DNA from: DATEOR01 sp046733475
GTDB lineage: Bacteria; Actinomycetota; Thermoleophilia; Gaiellales; Gaiellaceae
NCBI GenBank assembly: GCA_046733475.1
Contig: JBKPPF010000008.1
Span: 1 to 64,000, forward strand
Reading direction: 5' to 3'
Length of the DNA: 64,000 nucleotides
Below the pieces are notes generated by a model that was given only the letters and a program-made list of their open reading frames with translations, was not told the origin of the DNA and did no database searches. Shown piece after piece: positions 41,736-49,062 of the stretch (positions are counted from its first letter, which is position 1; each line of letters starts with the position of its first letter). A program made the translations under genes and the position numbers.

Positions 41736-42232
41736 TCGCGGGGGTCGTCCTGGCCGCCGGCGCCGCGAGCCGGTTCGGCGAGCCGAAGCAGGGCCTGCTG
41801 CTGCCCCGCGTACTGGCGCGGCTAGGCGAGACCTCGCTGGACGAGATCGTCGTCGTCTCGGGCGCCCATGAGCTCGATCCCGGCGCCGCGCGGCTCGTCG
41901 CGTGTCCCCAGTGGGAGCGAGGCCCGGGGGCTTCCCTCCGCTGTGGGCTCGCGGCGCTCTCGTGGGACACAGAGGCTGCCGTCGTCTGTCTGGCGGATGG
42001 CCCGAACCTCGCTCCCGCAGCGGTCGAGCGCGTCGTAGACGCATGGCGCGCGAAGGGGGGCCACGTTGTCTCTGCGAGCTACGGCGGGCACCGGGGCCAC
42101 CCCGTCGTGCTCGGGCGAAGCGCCTGGGCGTCCGTCCCGGACGAAGGCATGCGCGCCCTCCCGGCGACGCTCGTCCCTTGCGACGACCTCGGCTGGCCCG
42201 GAGACGTCGATTCCCCGGACGACCTGGCATGA
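41732..42232 (+). CDS. MobA/MocA-like nucleotidyltransferase, shortened
   Basis: A 166-residue NTP-transferase. VVLAAGAASRFGEPKQ is the nucleotide-binding loop, VVCLADGPNLAP the metal Asp strand (DxP becomes DGP), and SYGGHRGHPVVLGRSAW the typical MocA-like element. Between the loop and the first sheet it reads LLLPRVLARLGE with no G(R)PLLEH stretch, so about ten residues normally present are missing. Activity is therefore uncertain. GTG 41732 overlaps the amidohydrolase stop. Confidence 0.75.
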   Translation: MIAGVVLAAGAASRFGEPKQGLLLPRVLARLGETSLDEIVVVSGAHELDPGAARLVACPQWERGPGASLRCGLAALSWDTEAAVVCLADGPNLAPAAVERVVDAWRAKGGHVVSASYGGHRGHPVVLGRSAWASVPDEGMRALPATLVPCDDLGWPGDVDSPDDLA

Positions 42233-42720
42233 GGCGGTTTCTCCGCCCTGCGGTCGTCATCCCTGCCGTCGCTGTCCTTCTTTTCGCTGCCGGAATCGTC
42301 TACGCGGTCACGACCGGGCTCGACTCCGGCGCAGTGGACGAGAACGAGCAGGTCCTGGCCGACGTAGGCGTCTACCCGAGCTCGAAAGAGGTCGGACGAA
42401 ACAGCGAGACCTTCGCCGCCGCGGAGGCCGCCTTGCCCGTACCGAAGGGCGTCGTCACGACGGCCGCCTTCGCCCCGCCCGAGGGCACGGACCAGCTCGA
42501 GATCGTGAACTACTTCCTGAGCCGGCTCCGCCCGGAATGGTCGGCCGAGGTCGAGCGCTCGCTCGCGGGCGCCGCGGGGACAACCACGGAGCGCTCGTAC
42601 CGCGTGACATTCTCCAGGCCGGACCAGTGCCTCATCCTCGGCACCGCTGGCATGGTCGCCGACCTGGCGCAGCCGGTGTACACGCTCTCCGCCTACGGGC
42701 GCGAGGGCGACTCCTGCTAG
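42229..42720 (+). CDS. Membrane-anchored hypothetical protein
   Basis: A 163-residue protein with an N-terminal membrane anchor (residues 5-28, PAVVIPAVAVLLFAAGIVY) and a soluble outside part including EIVNYFLSRLRPEWSAEVE and a final Cys. It is not recognised as a family. ATG 42229 overlaps the MobA-like stop. Placement before the HTH/LytR_C gene suggests an envelope role, by context only. Confidence 0.6.
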   Translation: MRRFLRPAVVIPAVAVLLFAAGIVYAVTTGLDSGAVDENEQVLADVGVYPSSKEVGRNSETFAAAEAALPVPKGVVTTAAFAPPEGTDQLEIVNYFLSRLRPEWSAEVERSLAGAAGTTTERSYRVTFSRPDQCLILGTAGMVADLAQPVYTLSAYGREGDSC

Positions 42721-42789
42721 CCCTCAAGCGCGCACGCGGAATGCCGATGGAGAGAGCGTTGCACGCGGTTTTCACCGAACTCTGAGCAC

Positions 42790-43455
42790 ATGGCCGTTTC
42801 TCCCCTTGGAGCCGCCCGCCTTCGCCGACGCCTCACCGTCGAGGAGGCCGCCGCGCGCGCGCGGATGCAAGTCGACCAGGTGAAGTCGCTCGAGGAGAAC
42901 TGCATGTACCGGTTCGGGTCGAACGCCGACGCCCTCGCCGCTGCGCTCGTCTACGCGACCGCACTTGGCATCTCCGAGCGAGAGGCGCGGCAGATCGCCG
43001 GACTCCCGGTCACGAGCCGGCTCGTCGACCCCTGGTCACTCCGCAGGTCGATGGCGATCTGCGCGTTCCTCGCCGCCGTCGCCACCCTCGTGTGGTTCGG
43101 CTTCCGCCCGGAGCTCGGCTCCGAGAGCTCCGCAGCCGGGACTCCCGCCGTGAGTCAGACCCCGGCCAACCCGACGACGGCACTCCCCGAGCCGTGGGAG
43201 ATACAGGTCGACGTCTACAACGGCACCGGGGCGGGCAACGCCGCCGCGAGCATGGCTAACCGCGTCGCCGGCCTCGCGTACCAGATCGGCAAGGTCGGGA
43301 ACGCAAAGCGCACCGACTACCGGAAGACGCTCGTCTACTACCCGCCGGGCGGACAGGAGATCGCCGCACGGCTCGGCCGCGAGCTCGGCATCGGCACCGC
43401 AGCCCTCCCCGGGGGCGAGAACCCAAACCGCCTGGTCGTGATCGTCGGCGGCTAG
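42790..43455 (+). CDS. HTH plus LytR_C domain membrane protein (RodZ-like layout)
   Basis: A 221-residue protein. Residues 1-70 form a RodZ-type helix-turn-helix (ARLRRRLTVEEAAARARM; LEENCMYRFGSNADALAAAL). One membrane span follows (residues about 85-103), then a Pro/Thr linker, and a C-terminal LytR_C domain (IQVDVYNGTGAGNAAASMAN to RLVVIVGG). HTH and LytR_C domains in one anchored protein suggest a link between the cytoskeleton/DNA side and wall polymer attachment. The stop shares CTAG with the convergent anti-sigma gene. Confidence 0.75.
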   Translation: MAVSPLGAARLRRRLTVEEAAARARMQVDQVKSLEENCMYRFGSNADALAAALVYATALGISEREARQIAGLPVTSRLVDPWSLRRSMAICAFLAAVATLVWFGFRPELGSESSAAGTPAVSQTPANPTTALPEPWEIQVDVYNGTGAGNAAASMANRVAGLAYQIGKVGNAKRTDYRKTLVYYPPGGQEIAARLGRELGIGTAALPGGENPNRLVVIVGG

Positions 43456-43691
43456 AGAGGCGTTCGGAGCGCCGCGAGCTTCTGCTTGAGCTCCGGCGGC
43501 ATCTCCTCGACGACCGCCTGGCGCACGTAGCGCCTCAGCGTTTCCTCGAACTTGTAGCGCTTGCGGCAGTAGCCGCACCCGTCGAGATGCGCCTCGGCGA
43601 TCGCGTACTCGTCCTCGGAGAGCTCGCGATCGAGAAATGGCTGAAGCATCTCCTCGCACTTCGCGCATGGATCGGGACCCATGTAGACCAT
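43452..43691 (-). CDS. Zinc-binding anti-sigma factor (ZAS/RsrA-like)
   Basis: A 79-residue protein. AEAHLDGCGYCRKRYKFEE contains the H-x3-C-x2-C zinc motif of ZAS anti-sigma factors, with a further CAKCEEML pair near the N-terminus. RsrA-type members release their sigma factor on disulfide stress. The ATG overlaps the sigma stop (ATGA), the standard sigR-rsrA arrangement. Confidence 0.9.
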   Translation of the reverse strand: MVYMGPDPCAKCEEMLQPFLDRELSEDEYAIAEAHLDGCGYCRKRYKFEETLRRYVRQAVVEEMPPELKQKLAALRTPL

Positions 43692-44278
43692 CAGCCGCTG
43701 TCTCCCACACTAGCTTCTGCGAGCTCCTTCTTGAGGATCCTTCTTCCGCGGTGAAGGCGTGACATGACCGTCCCGATCGGGATGTCGAGGATCTGCGCCG
43801 CGTCCTGGTAGGTGAAGTCGCCGATGTCCACGAGGACGATGACGTCCCGGAAGTCGTGCGGCACCTCGGCGAGCGCCTGGACGATCTCGTCCTGGGAGAG
43901 GCGCTCGACGATCCGCGCCTCGTCTTCGGAGCCCGAGTCCGCCTCGAGACGGTTGTAGAGGAAGTAGTCGCCTTCCTCGAGGGGCTGCGTCGACGGCGAG
44001 CGCTGATCGCGGCGGCCGCGGTCGATGTTCAGGTTCGTGAGGATCCGGAAGAGCCAGGCGCGGAGGTTCGTTCCCGGTGTGTAGGAGCGCCAGCTGCGGA
44101 AAGCGCGGGCGTAGGTCTCCTGGACGAGGTCTTCGGCCTCCTCGCGCGTCGACACGAGTCGCCGAGCGACGCGATAGACCTGATCCGCCAAACCGAGAAC
44201 CTCCTCTTCGAACCGCACGCGTGCACGCGCCTCCTCTGCGACGCCGCGTGCATCGGTCTCGGGCTGGACTTCGCTCAT
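43691..44278 (-). CDS. SigR/SigH-like ECF sigma factor
   Basis: A 195-residue sigma factor. Region 2 includes STREEAEDLVQETYARAFRS and TNLRAWLFRILTNLNID. Region 4 includes DFRDVIVLVDIGDFTYQDAA and IPIGTVMSRLHRGRRILKK. These are typical of the SigR/SigH/RpoE group of actinobacteria that controls thiol-oxidative stress genes. The promoter just upstream fits its own consensus, and the zinc anti-sigma gene is coupled behind it. Confidence 0.92.
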   Translation of the reverse strand: MSEVQPETDARGVAEEARARVRFEEEVLGLADQVYRVARRLVSTREEAEDLVQETYARAFRSWRSYTPGTNLRAWLFRILTNLNIDRGRRDQRSPSTQPLEEGDYFLYNRLEADSGSEDEARIVERLSQDEIVQALAEVPHDFRDVIVLVDIGDFTYQDAAQILDIPIGTVMSRLHRGRRILKKELAEASVGDSG

Positions 44279-44299
44279 CGGCCCGGACAGTAACAGTTC

Positions 44300-44325
44300 A
44301 ACGAACGCAAAATCCCCGCTATTCC
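44300..44325 (-). promoter_or_regulatory. SigR-type autoregulatory promoter
   Basis: On the minus strand GGAAT (44325-44321), an 18-base spacer and GTT (44302-44300, continuing GTTGAA) match the GGAAT-N18-GTT consensus known for SigR/SigH factors. The transcript would begin about 15 bases before the sigma ATG. The -35 lies inside the 3' end of the HMA gene. Match is exact by eye; autoregulation is inferred from family behaviour. Confidence 0.65.
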
Positions 44326-44540
44326 GGGGTGCCGACCGGGGCGAAGCCGCCGCGCTCGAGCGCCTCGAGAATGTCCTTCCTGGCGAGCCGCTCGTCGTCC
44401 CAGGCGAGGGTCACCTGGCCCATCAGGTTCGCGTTCGCCGCTTCGAGGCCGTCGAGGCCTTCGAGTGAGGCGCCGAGCCGCATGACGCAGCGCTCGCAGC
44501 GCACTCCAGTGACCTGGATGGTGTCGGTCTGGAAGGCCAC
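44319..44540 (-). CDS. Heavy-metal-associated (HMA) domain protein
   Basis: A 73-residue single HMA domain. IQVTGVRCERCVMRLGASLE carries the CxxC metal site, followed by the beta-alpha-beta pattern (LMGQVTLAWDDERL; DILEALERGGFAPV). The usual GM-x-C is replaced by GVRC. It is probably a copper-type chaperone. It lies nine bases downstream of the GCS2 gene and just upstream of the sigma promoter. Confidence 0.88.
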   Translation of the reverse strand: MAFQTDTIQVTGVRCERCVMRLGASLEGLDGLEAANANLMGQVTLAWDDERLARKDILEALERGGFAPVGTPE

Positions 44541-44549
44541 GCTTCGATC

Positions 44550-45572
44550 CTACGTGAGCTCGACGAGGCGACGGCACACCGACTTGAGCCCGTGGGCGCG
44601 GCCGACCTCGAGCTGCTCTCGGGCCTGGTCGGGTACGTCGCGCGCCTGCGAGCCGGCGCGCTCGGACAGCTCGGCCAGGAGCTCGGGCGCCGACACAAGT
44701 CTCGATCCGTTCGGGTGGACGAGCTCCGCCTCGTGTCCGAAGCGGAGTGCGGCCCAGCGGTTCTGCGCGTAGAGACCTCGGTCGGCCGGCCCGTCTGCCT
44801 CGAGCCGGGACGCCATCGCCTGTAGGAGGGCCGCGAGCGCCCCGGTCGTCTCGAGCCGTGTCGGCTGATCGGCGATCCGGATCTCGAGCGTGCCGAAGCG
44901 CGGATGGGGACGCACGTCCCACCAGACCCGGGTGATCTCGTCGGCCAGGCCGAGCTCGACGAGGTGCTCCACGAACCGTTCCCAATCGGCGTAGCCGGCG
45001 AAGACCGGCGGAGCGGCGCTCCGCGGCAGGAGCCCGAGGATCTCGGCGCGCGCCGAGCGCAGCTCCGTGTCCTCCCCCGCGACATAGGGCGAGTTGGCGG
45101 AGAGCGCGAGCACCAACGGCAGCCAGGGCAGGACGGCCTCGAGCGCCGCCATACACGCCTCGGGGCTCTCCATGCCGACGTGCACGTGGAGGCCGGAGAC
45201 GTACTGCCGCCGCGCGGACGGCCCGGCATAGTCGACGAACTTGCCGTACGCCGGGCTCTCGCCGACGGGCTGCTCCTCCGGCACCGCGGTCGGCCAGGTA
45301 CCCGCCGCGGCGAGGACGAGGTCGGCCTCTGCCGCCGCCTCCTTCGCGCGAGCACGGAGCGACGCGAGCTCCTCGACCGCCTGCGCAACTGTCCGGTGGA
45401 CGTCGGTGTTCAGCTCGACGACGGAGGCGAAGAGCTCCTCCTTCAGCCGCGCGCCGTCGAGTGCCTCGCGCGGAAAGGGCCGCGGCGCGAGCGTCTCCGC
45501 GTCGAGGCAGAAGAGCTCCTCCTCGATCCCGACCGTGAAGGGCTCAGACGAGCCGAATGCGTGGCGAATCAC
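44550..45572 (-). CDS. Carboxylate-amine ligase, GCS2/YbdK family
   Basis: A 340-residue protein of the glutamate-cysteine ligase 2 group. FTVGIEEELFCLD contributes the metal Glu residues, VSGLHVHVGMES the metal His pair, LALSANSPYVAGEDT the nucleotide region, and TLEIRIADQP another Glu. It joins glutamate to an amine or thiol with ATP; the true product may not be gamma-glutamylcysteine. GTG 45572 begins the conserved region. It is in line with the HMA gene and a SigR-like sigma factor, all consistent with thiol/metal stress. Confidence 0.88.
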   Translation of the reverse strand: MIRHAFGSSEPFTVGIEEELFCLDAETLAPRPFPREALDGARLKEELFASVVELNTDVHRTVAQAVEELASLRARAKEAAAEADLVLAAAGTWPTAVPEEQPVGESPAYGKFVDYAGPSARRQYVSGLHVHVGMESPEACMAALEAVLPWLPLVLALSANSPYVAGEDTELRSARAEILGLLPRSAAPPVFAGYADWERFVEHLVELGLADEITRVWWDVRPHPRFGTLEIRIADQPTRLETTGALAALLQAMASRLEADGPADRGLYAQNRWAALRFGHEAELVHPNGSRLVSAPELLAELSERAGSQARDVPDQAREQLEVGRAHGLKSVCRRLVELT

Positions 45573-45597
45573 GCAGGGACTCTAGAAAGAAAAAGGT

Positions 45598-45633
45598 GGT
45601 CGGAGGCCCGGGCAGGCGGGCGGGCCTCCGACC
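45598..45633 (-). terminator. Rho-independent terminator after htrA
   Basis: GGTCGGAGGCCCG (45598-45610) pairs perfectly with CGGGCCTCCGACC (45621-45633). On the minus strand the 13-base-pair stem is followed by ACCACCTTTTTCTTTCT. This is the clearest intrinsic terminator in the window. A second hairpin, GCCCCTT with AAGGGGC, stands between it and the htrA stop. Confidence 0.75.
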
Positions 45634-45708
45634 GTTACTTCCGAGAGCCAAGCTGGCGATGCGGCTTCCGGAAGCGTTGCCCCTTGGGGTAAGGGGCCAA
45701 GGGCGCCG

Positions 45709-46869
45709 TTATCCGACTGGGGTGCTCGGTTGGCGCCCAAGCTCGACTGTCACGTTCAAAGTCTCCTGTCCGCGATGCACCTCGAGGTCGAGGGAATCGC
45801 CTGGCTGTTTCGATGTCACTACGGACGCCAGCTGGTCACTCGTTTCCAGGGGCTGCCCGTCTGCCTTCGTGATCACGTCGCCGCCCAGCCAGTACGTCGT
45901 GCCGGCGAGGACGACCTGCATCGTGCCGCCCTTGAGGCCGGCGTCCGCGGCCGGGCTACCGTCGCGAACGTGCTGGACGAGGACCCCCTTGTCGACAGGC
46001 ACACGGAAGTTCTCTGCAAGGTCCGAGCTGATGGTCGCGATGTCGACCCCGAGGTACGCGTGCTCGACCTTGCCGTCCTTGATGAGCTGGCCCGCGACGT
46101 CCTTGACGGTGTCGATCGGGATGGCGAAGCCGATGCCGACGTTGCCGCCGGATTCGCTCTCGATCTGTGCGTTCACGCCGATGACGTCACCGTTCGCGTT
46201 CAAGAGCGGGCCGCCGGAGTTGCCATGGTTGATGGCGGCGTCGGTCTGGATGGCCTGGTCGATCTGGAAGCCGTTCGGCGCCTGAATCCGTCTCTGCAGC
46301 GCGCTGACGATGCCGGCGGTGACCGTCCGTTCCAGCCCGAAGGGATTGCCGATTGCGACGACGGCGTCGCCGACCTTGACCGCGCTCGAGCTCCCCAGCG
46401 TGAGCGGGGTGAGCGAGCGCGTCCATGCGCCCTGGATCTTCAGGACTGCAATGTCGGTCGAGGGATCGGTGCCGACGACCGTCGCGTCCCTCTTCTCCTC
46501 GTCGGAGAAGCTGACCTGAACCTTCTTCGCCCCCTGGACGACGTGGTAGTTCGTGACCACGTGGCCGTCCTTGTCGATGACGAAGCCGGAGCCCTGAGCC
46601 TGCTGCTCCTGCGCTCCGAAGAAATTGTTGGAGACGACCGACGTCGAGGTCACCTGCACGACGCCGTGCTTCGCGGCCTCGTAGATGTCCGAGATCTTCT
46701 TGCCGCCACTCGACGGGAATGCCGCGGGCTCGGGCGCCCCGGCCTGAACCTCGCGGATGACCGTCGTAGTCGAGCCGGCGTTGACCGTCTGGCCGATGCC
46801 GACCGCGACGGCGCCGCCGAGCAGAGCGGCTGCCACGAGCGCGCCTGCCTTCGCCCACCCTGATTGCAT
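45709..46869 (-). CDS. HtrA/DegP-like serine protease with PDZ domain
   Basis: A 386-residue S1C protease. A membrane anchor is at residues 7-28. The catalytic triad is His109 (VTNYHVV), Asp139 (PSTDIAVLKI) and Ser218 (NHGNSGGPLLNANG). A C-terminal PDZ domain (about 285-375) contains VRDGSPAADAGLKGGT. It degrades or refolds damaged envelope proteins outside the membrane. The message appears leaderless (TATAAC six bases before the ATG), and 11-base-spaced direct repeats stand where an OmpR-type activator would bind. Two hairpins follow the stop. Confidence 0.94.
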   Translation of the reverse strand: MQSGWAKAGALVAAALLGGAVAVGIGQTVNAGSTTTVIREVQAGAPEPAAFPSSGGKKISDIYEAAKHGVVQVTSTSVVSNNFFGAQEQQAQGSGFVIDKDGHVVTNYHVVQGAKKVQVSFSDEEKRDATVVGTDPSTDIAVLKIQGAWTRSLTPLTLGSSSAVKVGDAVVAIGNPFGLERTVTAGIVSALQRRIQAPNGFQIDQAIQTDAAINHGNSGGPLLNANGDVIGVNAQIESESGGNVGIGFAIPIDTVKDVAGQLIKDGKVEHAYLGVDIATISSDLAENFRVPVDKGVLVQHVRDGSPAADAGLKGGTMQVVLAGTTYWLGGDVITKADGQPLETSDQLASVVTSKQPGDSLDLEVHRGQETLNVTVELGRQPSTPVG

Positions 46870-46875
46870 GCGTCG

Positions 46876-46931
46876 GTTATAGCCCCGGGCCTGTGAAGCC
46901 CTGGTTGCGCGCGGTTAAGCAGAGGTTAAGC
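46876..46931 (-). promoter_or_regulatory. htrA promoter with 11-base direct repeats
   Basis: TATAAC (46881-46876 on the minus strand) lies six bases before the htrA ATG. No -35 is visible. Upstream, GCTTAACC occurs twice, at 46913-46920 and 46924-46931 (plus-strand coordinates), exactly 11 bases apart. Tandem repeats with one-turn spacing at about -45 and -56 are the normal site for OmpR/PhoB-type response regulators replacing the -35. Elements are seen; the regulator is inferred and not in the window. Confidence 0.5.
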
Positions 46932-46950
46932 GGCGTTGGCTCTCCGACTC

Positions 46951-46978
46951 TTGACACATCGACGTTGGTCGATATATT
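46951..46978 (+). promoter_or_regulatory. Promoter with embedded operator for the arsenic cluster
   Basis: TTGACA (46951-46956), a 16-base spacer and TATATT (46973-46978) form a near-consensus promoter 11 bases before the arsR ATG. The perfect inverted repeat ATCGAC-GTTG-GTCGAT (46958-46973) fills the spacer, and further GTCGAT/ATCGAT copies follow just downstream. Autorepression by ArsR is the usual arrangement; binding is inferred. Confidence 0.65.
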
Positions 46979-46989
46979 GACGTCGATCG

Positions 46990-47343
46990 ATGCGTGATTT
47001 GCCTCTGATCGCCTGTTGCGCCCCGCTTGGGGCGTCGACTCTTTCCGAGGAGGAGGCGCGTGCGGGCGCTGCGCTGTTCGCGGCGCTCTCTGACCCCGCC
47101 CGCGTCCGCATCGTGAACCTCGTCGCGACGAGCGACGATCCGGTCTGCGCGTGTCACCTGATCGAGCCGCTCGGTCTGTCGCAGCCGACCGTTTCCCATC
47201 ATCTGAAGCGACTGGTCGACGCTGGCCTGCTCGAGCGCGAGCAGCGCGGCAAGTGGGCGTACTTCTCGCTCACGCCCGAGGCGGGCACGCGCCTCGCCGG
47301 GCTCGTCGACCTAGCTCGCGACCGAGAGGAGGCTCTTCGATGA
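46990..47343 (+). CDS. arsR: ArsR-family metalloregulator
   Basis: A 117-residue winged-helix repressor. LFAALSDPARVRIVNLVATS and LIEPLGLSQPTVSHHLKRLVDAGLLER form the DNA-binding domain. DDPVCACHLIEPL places a Cys-x-Cys in the alpha-3 helix, where arsenite-sensing ArsR proteins coordinate As(III), and a Cys-Cys lies near the N-terminus. It should repress this cluster until arsenite binds. The stop overlaps the arsM start. Confidence 0.9.
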   Translation: MRDLPLIACCAPLGASTLSEEEARAGAALFAALSDPARVRIVNLVATSDDPVCACHLIEPLGLSQPTVSHHLKRLVDAGLLEREQRGKWAYFSLTPEAGTRLAGLVDLARDREEALR

Positions 47344-48152
47344 CCACTCACGACGCCTTGCGCGACGAAGTGCGTCGCAAGTACGCCGAGGCCGCGGTTG
47401 CCGTGGCCGAAGGATCCGGGTGCGGCTGCGGCAGTGGCAGCTGCTGCGAGGGAGAGGCGAGCGGCGACTTCGGCACGTCGCTCTACACCCTCGAGCAGCG
47501 AGGCGAGCTGCCGGACGCCGCCGCCCTCGCGTCACTCGGTTGCGGAAATCCCACGGCAGTCTCAGAGCTCAGGGAGGGCGAGACCGTCCTCGACCTGGGC
47601 TCCGGCGGGGGAATCGACGTGATCCTGTCCGCGAAGCGAGTCGGGCCGACCGGCCTCGCGTACGGGCTCGACATGACCGACCAGATGCTCGCGCTGGCAC
47701 GCAAGAACAGCGCAGACGCCGGCGTCCGAAACGCCGTCTTCCTCAAGGGCCTGATCGAGCAGATCCCGCTGCCCGCCGACTCGGTCGACGTCGTCATCTC
47801 CAACTGCGTGATCAACCTGTCGACCGAAAAGGCGGAGGTCTTGCTGGAGATCTCCCGGGTTCTCAAGCCGGGCGGCCGGCTCGGAGTCTCCGACATCGTC
47901 GCCGAGGATCGGCTCACCGAGGAGGAGCAGGCGGAGCGCGGCTCCTACGTCGGCTGCATCGCAGGCGCGCTCTCGAAGTCCGAGTACGAGGTCGGCCTCG
48001 AGGCGGTGGGCTTCGAGGACGTTTCGGTCGAGTTCACACACGAGGTCGCCGACGGCATCCACGGTGCGATCATCAGAGCCGTGAAGACGACGGACCCCGT
48101 GGCGAAGGGCCTGCCTGTCGTTCAACCGGCAGCGAGCGCCGGCTGCTGCTGA
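47340..48152 (+). CDS. arsM: Arsenite S-adenosylmethionine methyltransferase
   Basis: A 270-residue protein. ETVLDLGSGGGIDVILSA is the SAM-binding motif, and VVISNCVINLSTEK contains the conserved Cys of ArsM. Further cysteines are in GCGCGSGSCCEG near the N-terminus, ASLGCGNPTAV and GSYVGCIAGAL. It methylates As(III) to volatile or mono/di/trimethyl forms. ATG 47340 overlaps the arsR stop. The C-terminal ASAGCC also has vicinal cysteines. Confidence 0.93.
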   Translation: MTTHDALRDEVRRKYAEAAVAVAEGSGCGCGSGSCCEGEASGDFGTSLYTLEQRGELPDAAALASLGCGNPTAVSELREGETVLDLGSGGGIDVILSAKRVGPTGLAYGLDMTDQMLALARKNSADAGVRNAVFLKGLIEQIPLPADSVDVVISNCVINLSTEKAEVLLEISRVLKPGGRLGVSDIVAEDRLTEEEQAERGSYVGCIAGALSKSEYEVGLEAVGFEDVSVEFTHEVADGIHGAIIRAVKTTDPVAKGLPVVQPAASAGCC

Positions 48153-48658
48153 TGGCGGTCGATTCCGCGCCGACGACGATCGAGGCGCTGCGGGCCGAGC
48201 ACTGGCCAGGGGTAGCCCGCGTGTACGCGGAGGGCATCGCGACCAGGAACGCAACCTTCGAGACCGAGGTACCGGCGTGGGACGTGTGGGACGCGTCCCA
48301 TCTCCCCGGACATCGCTTCGTCGCGCTTCGGGACGGCGAGATCGTCGGCTGGGCCGCCGTCAGTCCCGTCTCCGGTCGCTGCTGCTACCAGGGAGTGGTC
48401 GAGAACAGCGTCTACGTCGCAGAGAGTGTCCGGGGCCAGGGCGTCGGCCGGCGCCTGCTCGAAGCGCTCATCGCCTCCACCGAAGCCGCCGGCATCTGGA
48501 CGATCGAAGCGGGCATGTTCCCCGAGAACGAGGCGAGTATCCGTCTGCACGAGCGGGCCGGCTTCGAGACCGTCGGGACACACAAGCGGCTGGGCAAACT
48601 CGACGAAGCGTGGCGTGACGTCCTGCTGCTCGAGCGGCGCAGCCCGAGCGTGGACTGA
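48152..48658 (+). CDS. GNAT N-acetyltransferase, ArsN/phosphinothricin-acetyltransferase-like
   Basis: A 168-residue GNAT protein. VARVYAEGIATRNATFETEVP begins it as in phosphinothricin N-acetyltransferases, and VAESVRGQGVGRRLLEALI is the acetyl-CoA loop. In ars clusters such enzymes (ArsN1) acetylate the arsenic antibiotic arsinothricin. The ATG overlaps the arsM stop, so membership of the cluster is firm. The arsinothricin specificity is inferred from family and context. Confidence 0.85.
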   Translation: MAVDSAPTTIEALRAEHWPGVARVYAEGIATRNATFETEVPAWDVWDASHLPGHRFVALRDGEIVGWAAVSPVSGRCCYQGVVENSVYVAESVRGQGVGRRLLEALIASTEAAGIWTIEAGMFPENEASIRLHERAGFETVGTHKRLGKLDEAWRDVLLLERRSPSVD

Positions 48659-48670
48659 GGGAGAAGCCCG

Positions 48671-49062
48671 CTGAGCAGAGTTCTCTTCGTCTGCGTCCAG
48701 AACGCCGGCCGCTCGCAGATGGCAGAGGTACTCTTCACCGCGCCGCCGAGGGCGCCACGAGGCCCGCTCCACCGGCACGGCGCCGGCGACGCACGTCCAT
48801 CCTGAGGTCGTGGCAGCCAGGCGCGAGCTGGGCGTCGACCTCGAGAGCCGGGTTCCTCACGCGCTCGATCGGACGGACGCGCCGTTGGGCCGACGTGATC
48901 GTGACGATGGGCCGTGGAGACGCGTGCCCGTACGTACCCGGCAAGCGCTACGTCGACTGGGAGCTCCAGGATCCGGCGGGGCTGCCGCCCGAAGAAGTGC
49001 GCCGCATCCGCGACGAGATCTCCGAGCGCACCCTCGCGCTACTGGTGGAGTTCGACCCCTAG
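48671..49062 (+). pseudogene. arsC: Frameshifted arsenate reductase (LMW-PTPase type)
   Basis: The pieces of one protein lie in three frames. VLFVCVQNAGRSQMAEVLFT, with the catalytic P-loop, is in the frame of 48671. EARSTGTAPATHVHPEVVAA and RRELGVDLESRVPHALD are in the frame of 48810. ADVIVTMGRGDACPYVPGK through ALLVEFDP and the stop at 49062 are in the frame of 48886. At least two or three single-base indels are needed, near 48745-48765 and 48870-48885. The start seems to be a CTG at 48671. It would have reduced arsenate to arsenite for the cluster. Either it is truly decayed or the assembly has errors here. Confidence 0.8.

Noticed and set aside
38834..42232. A very long open frame (over 1,100 codons) across the M16, M24, amidohydrolase and MobA-like genes
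   Set aside because: It is a GC-rich shadow frame: Arg/Ala/Pro/Gly-rich with no domain, crossing genes on both strands. Only its last 166 codons are a real gene.
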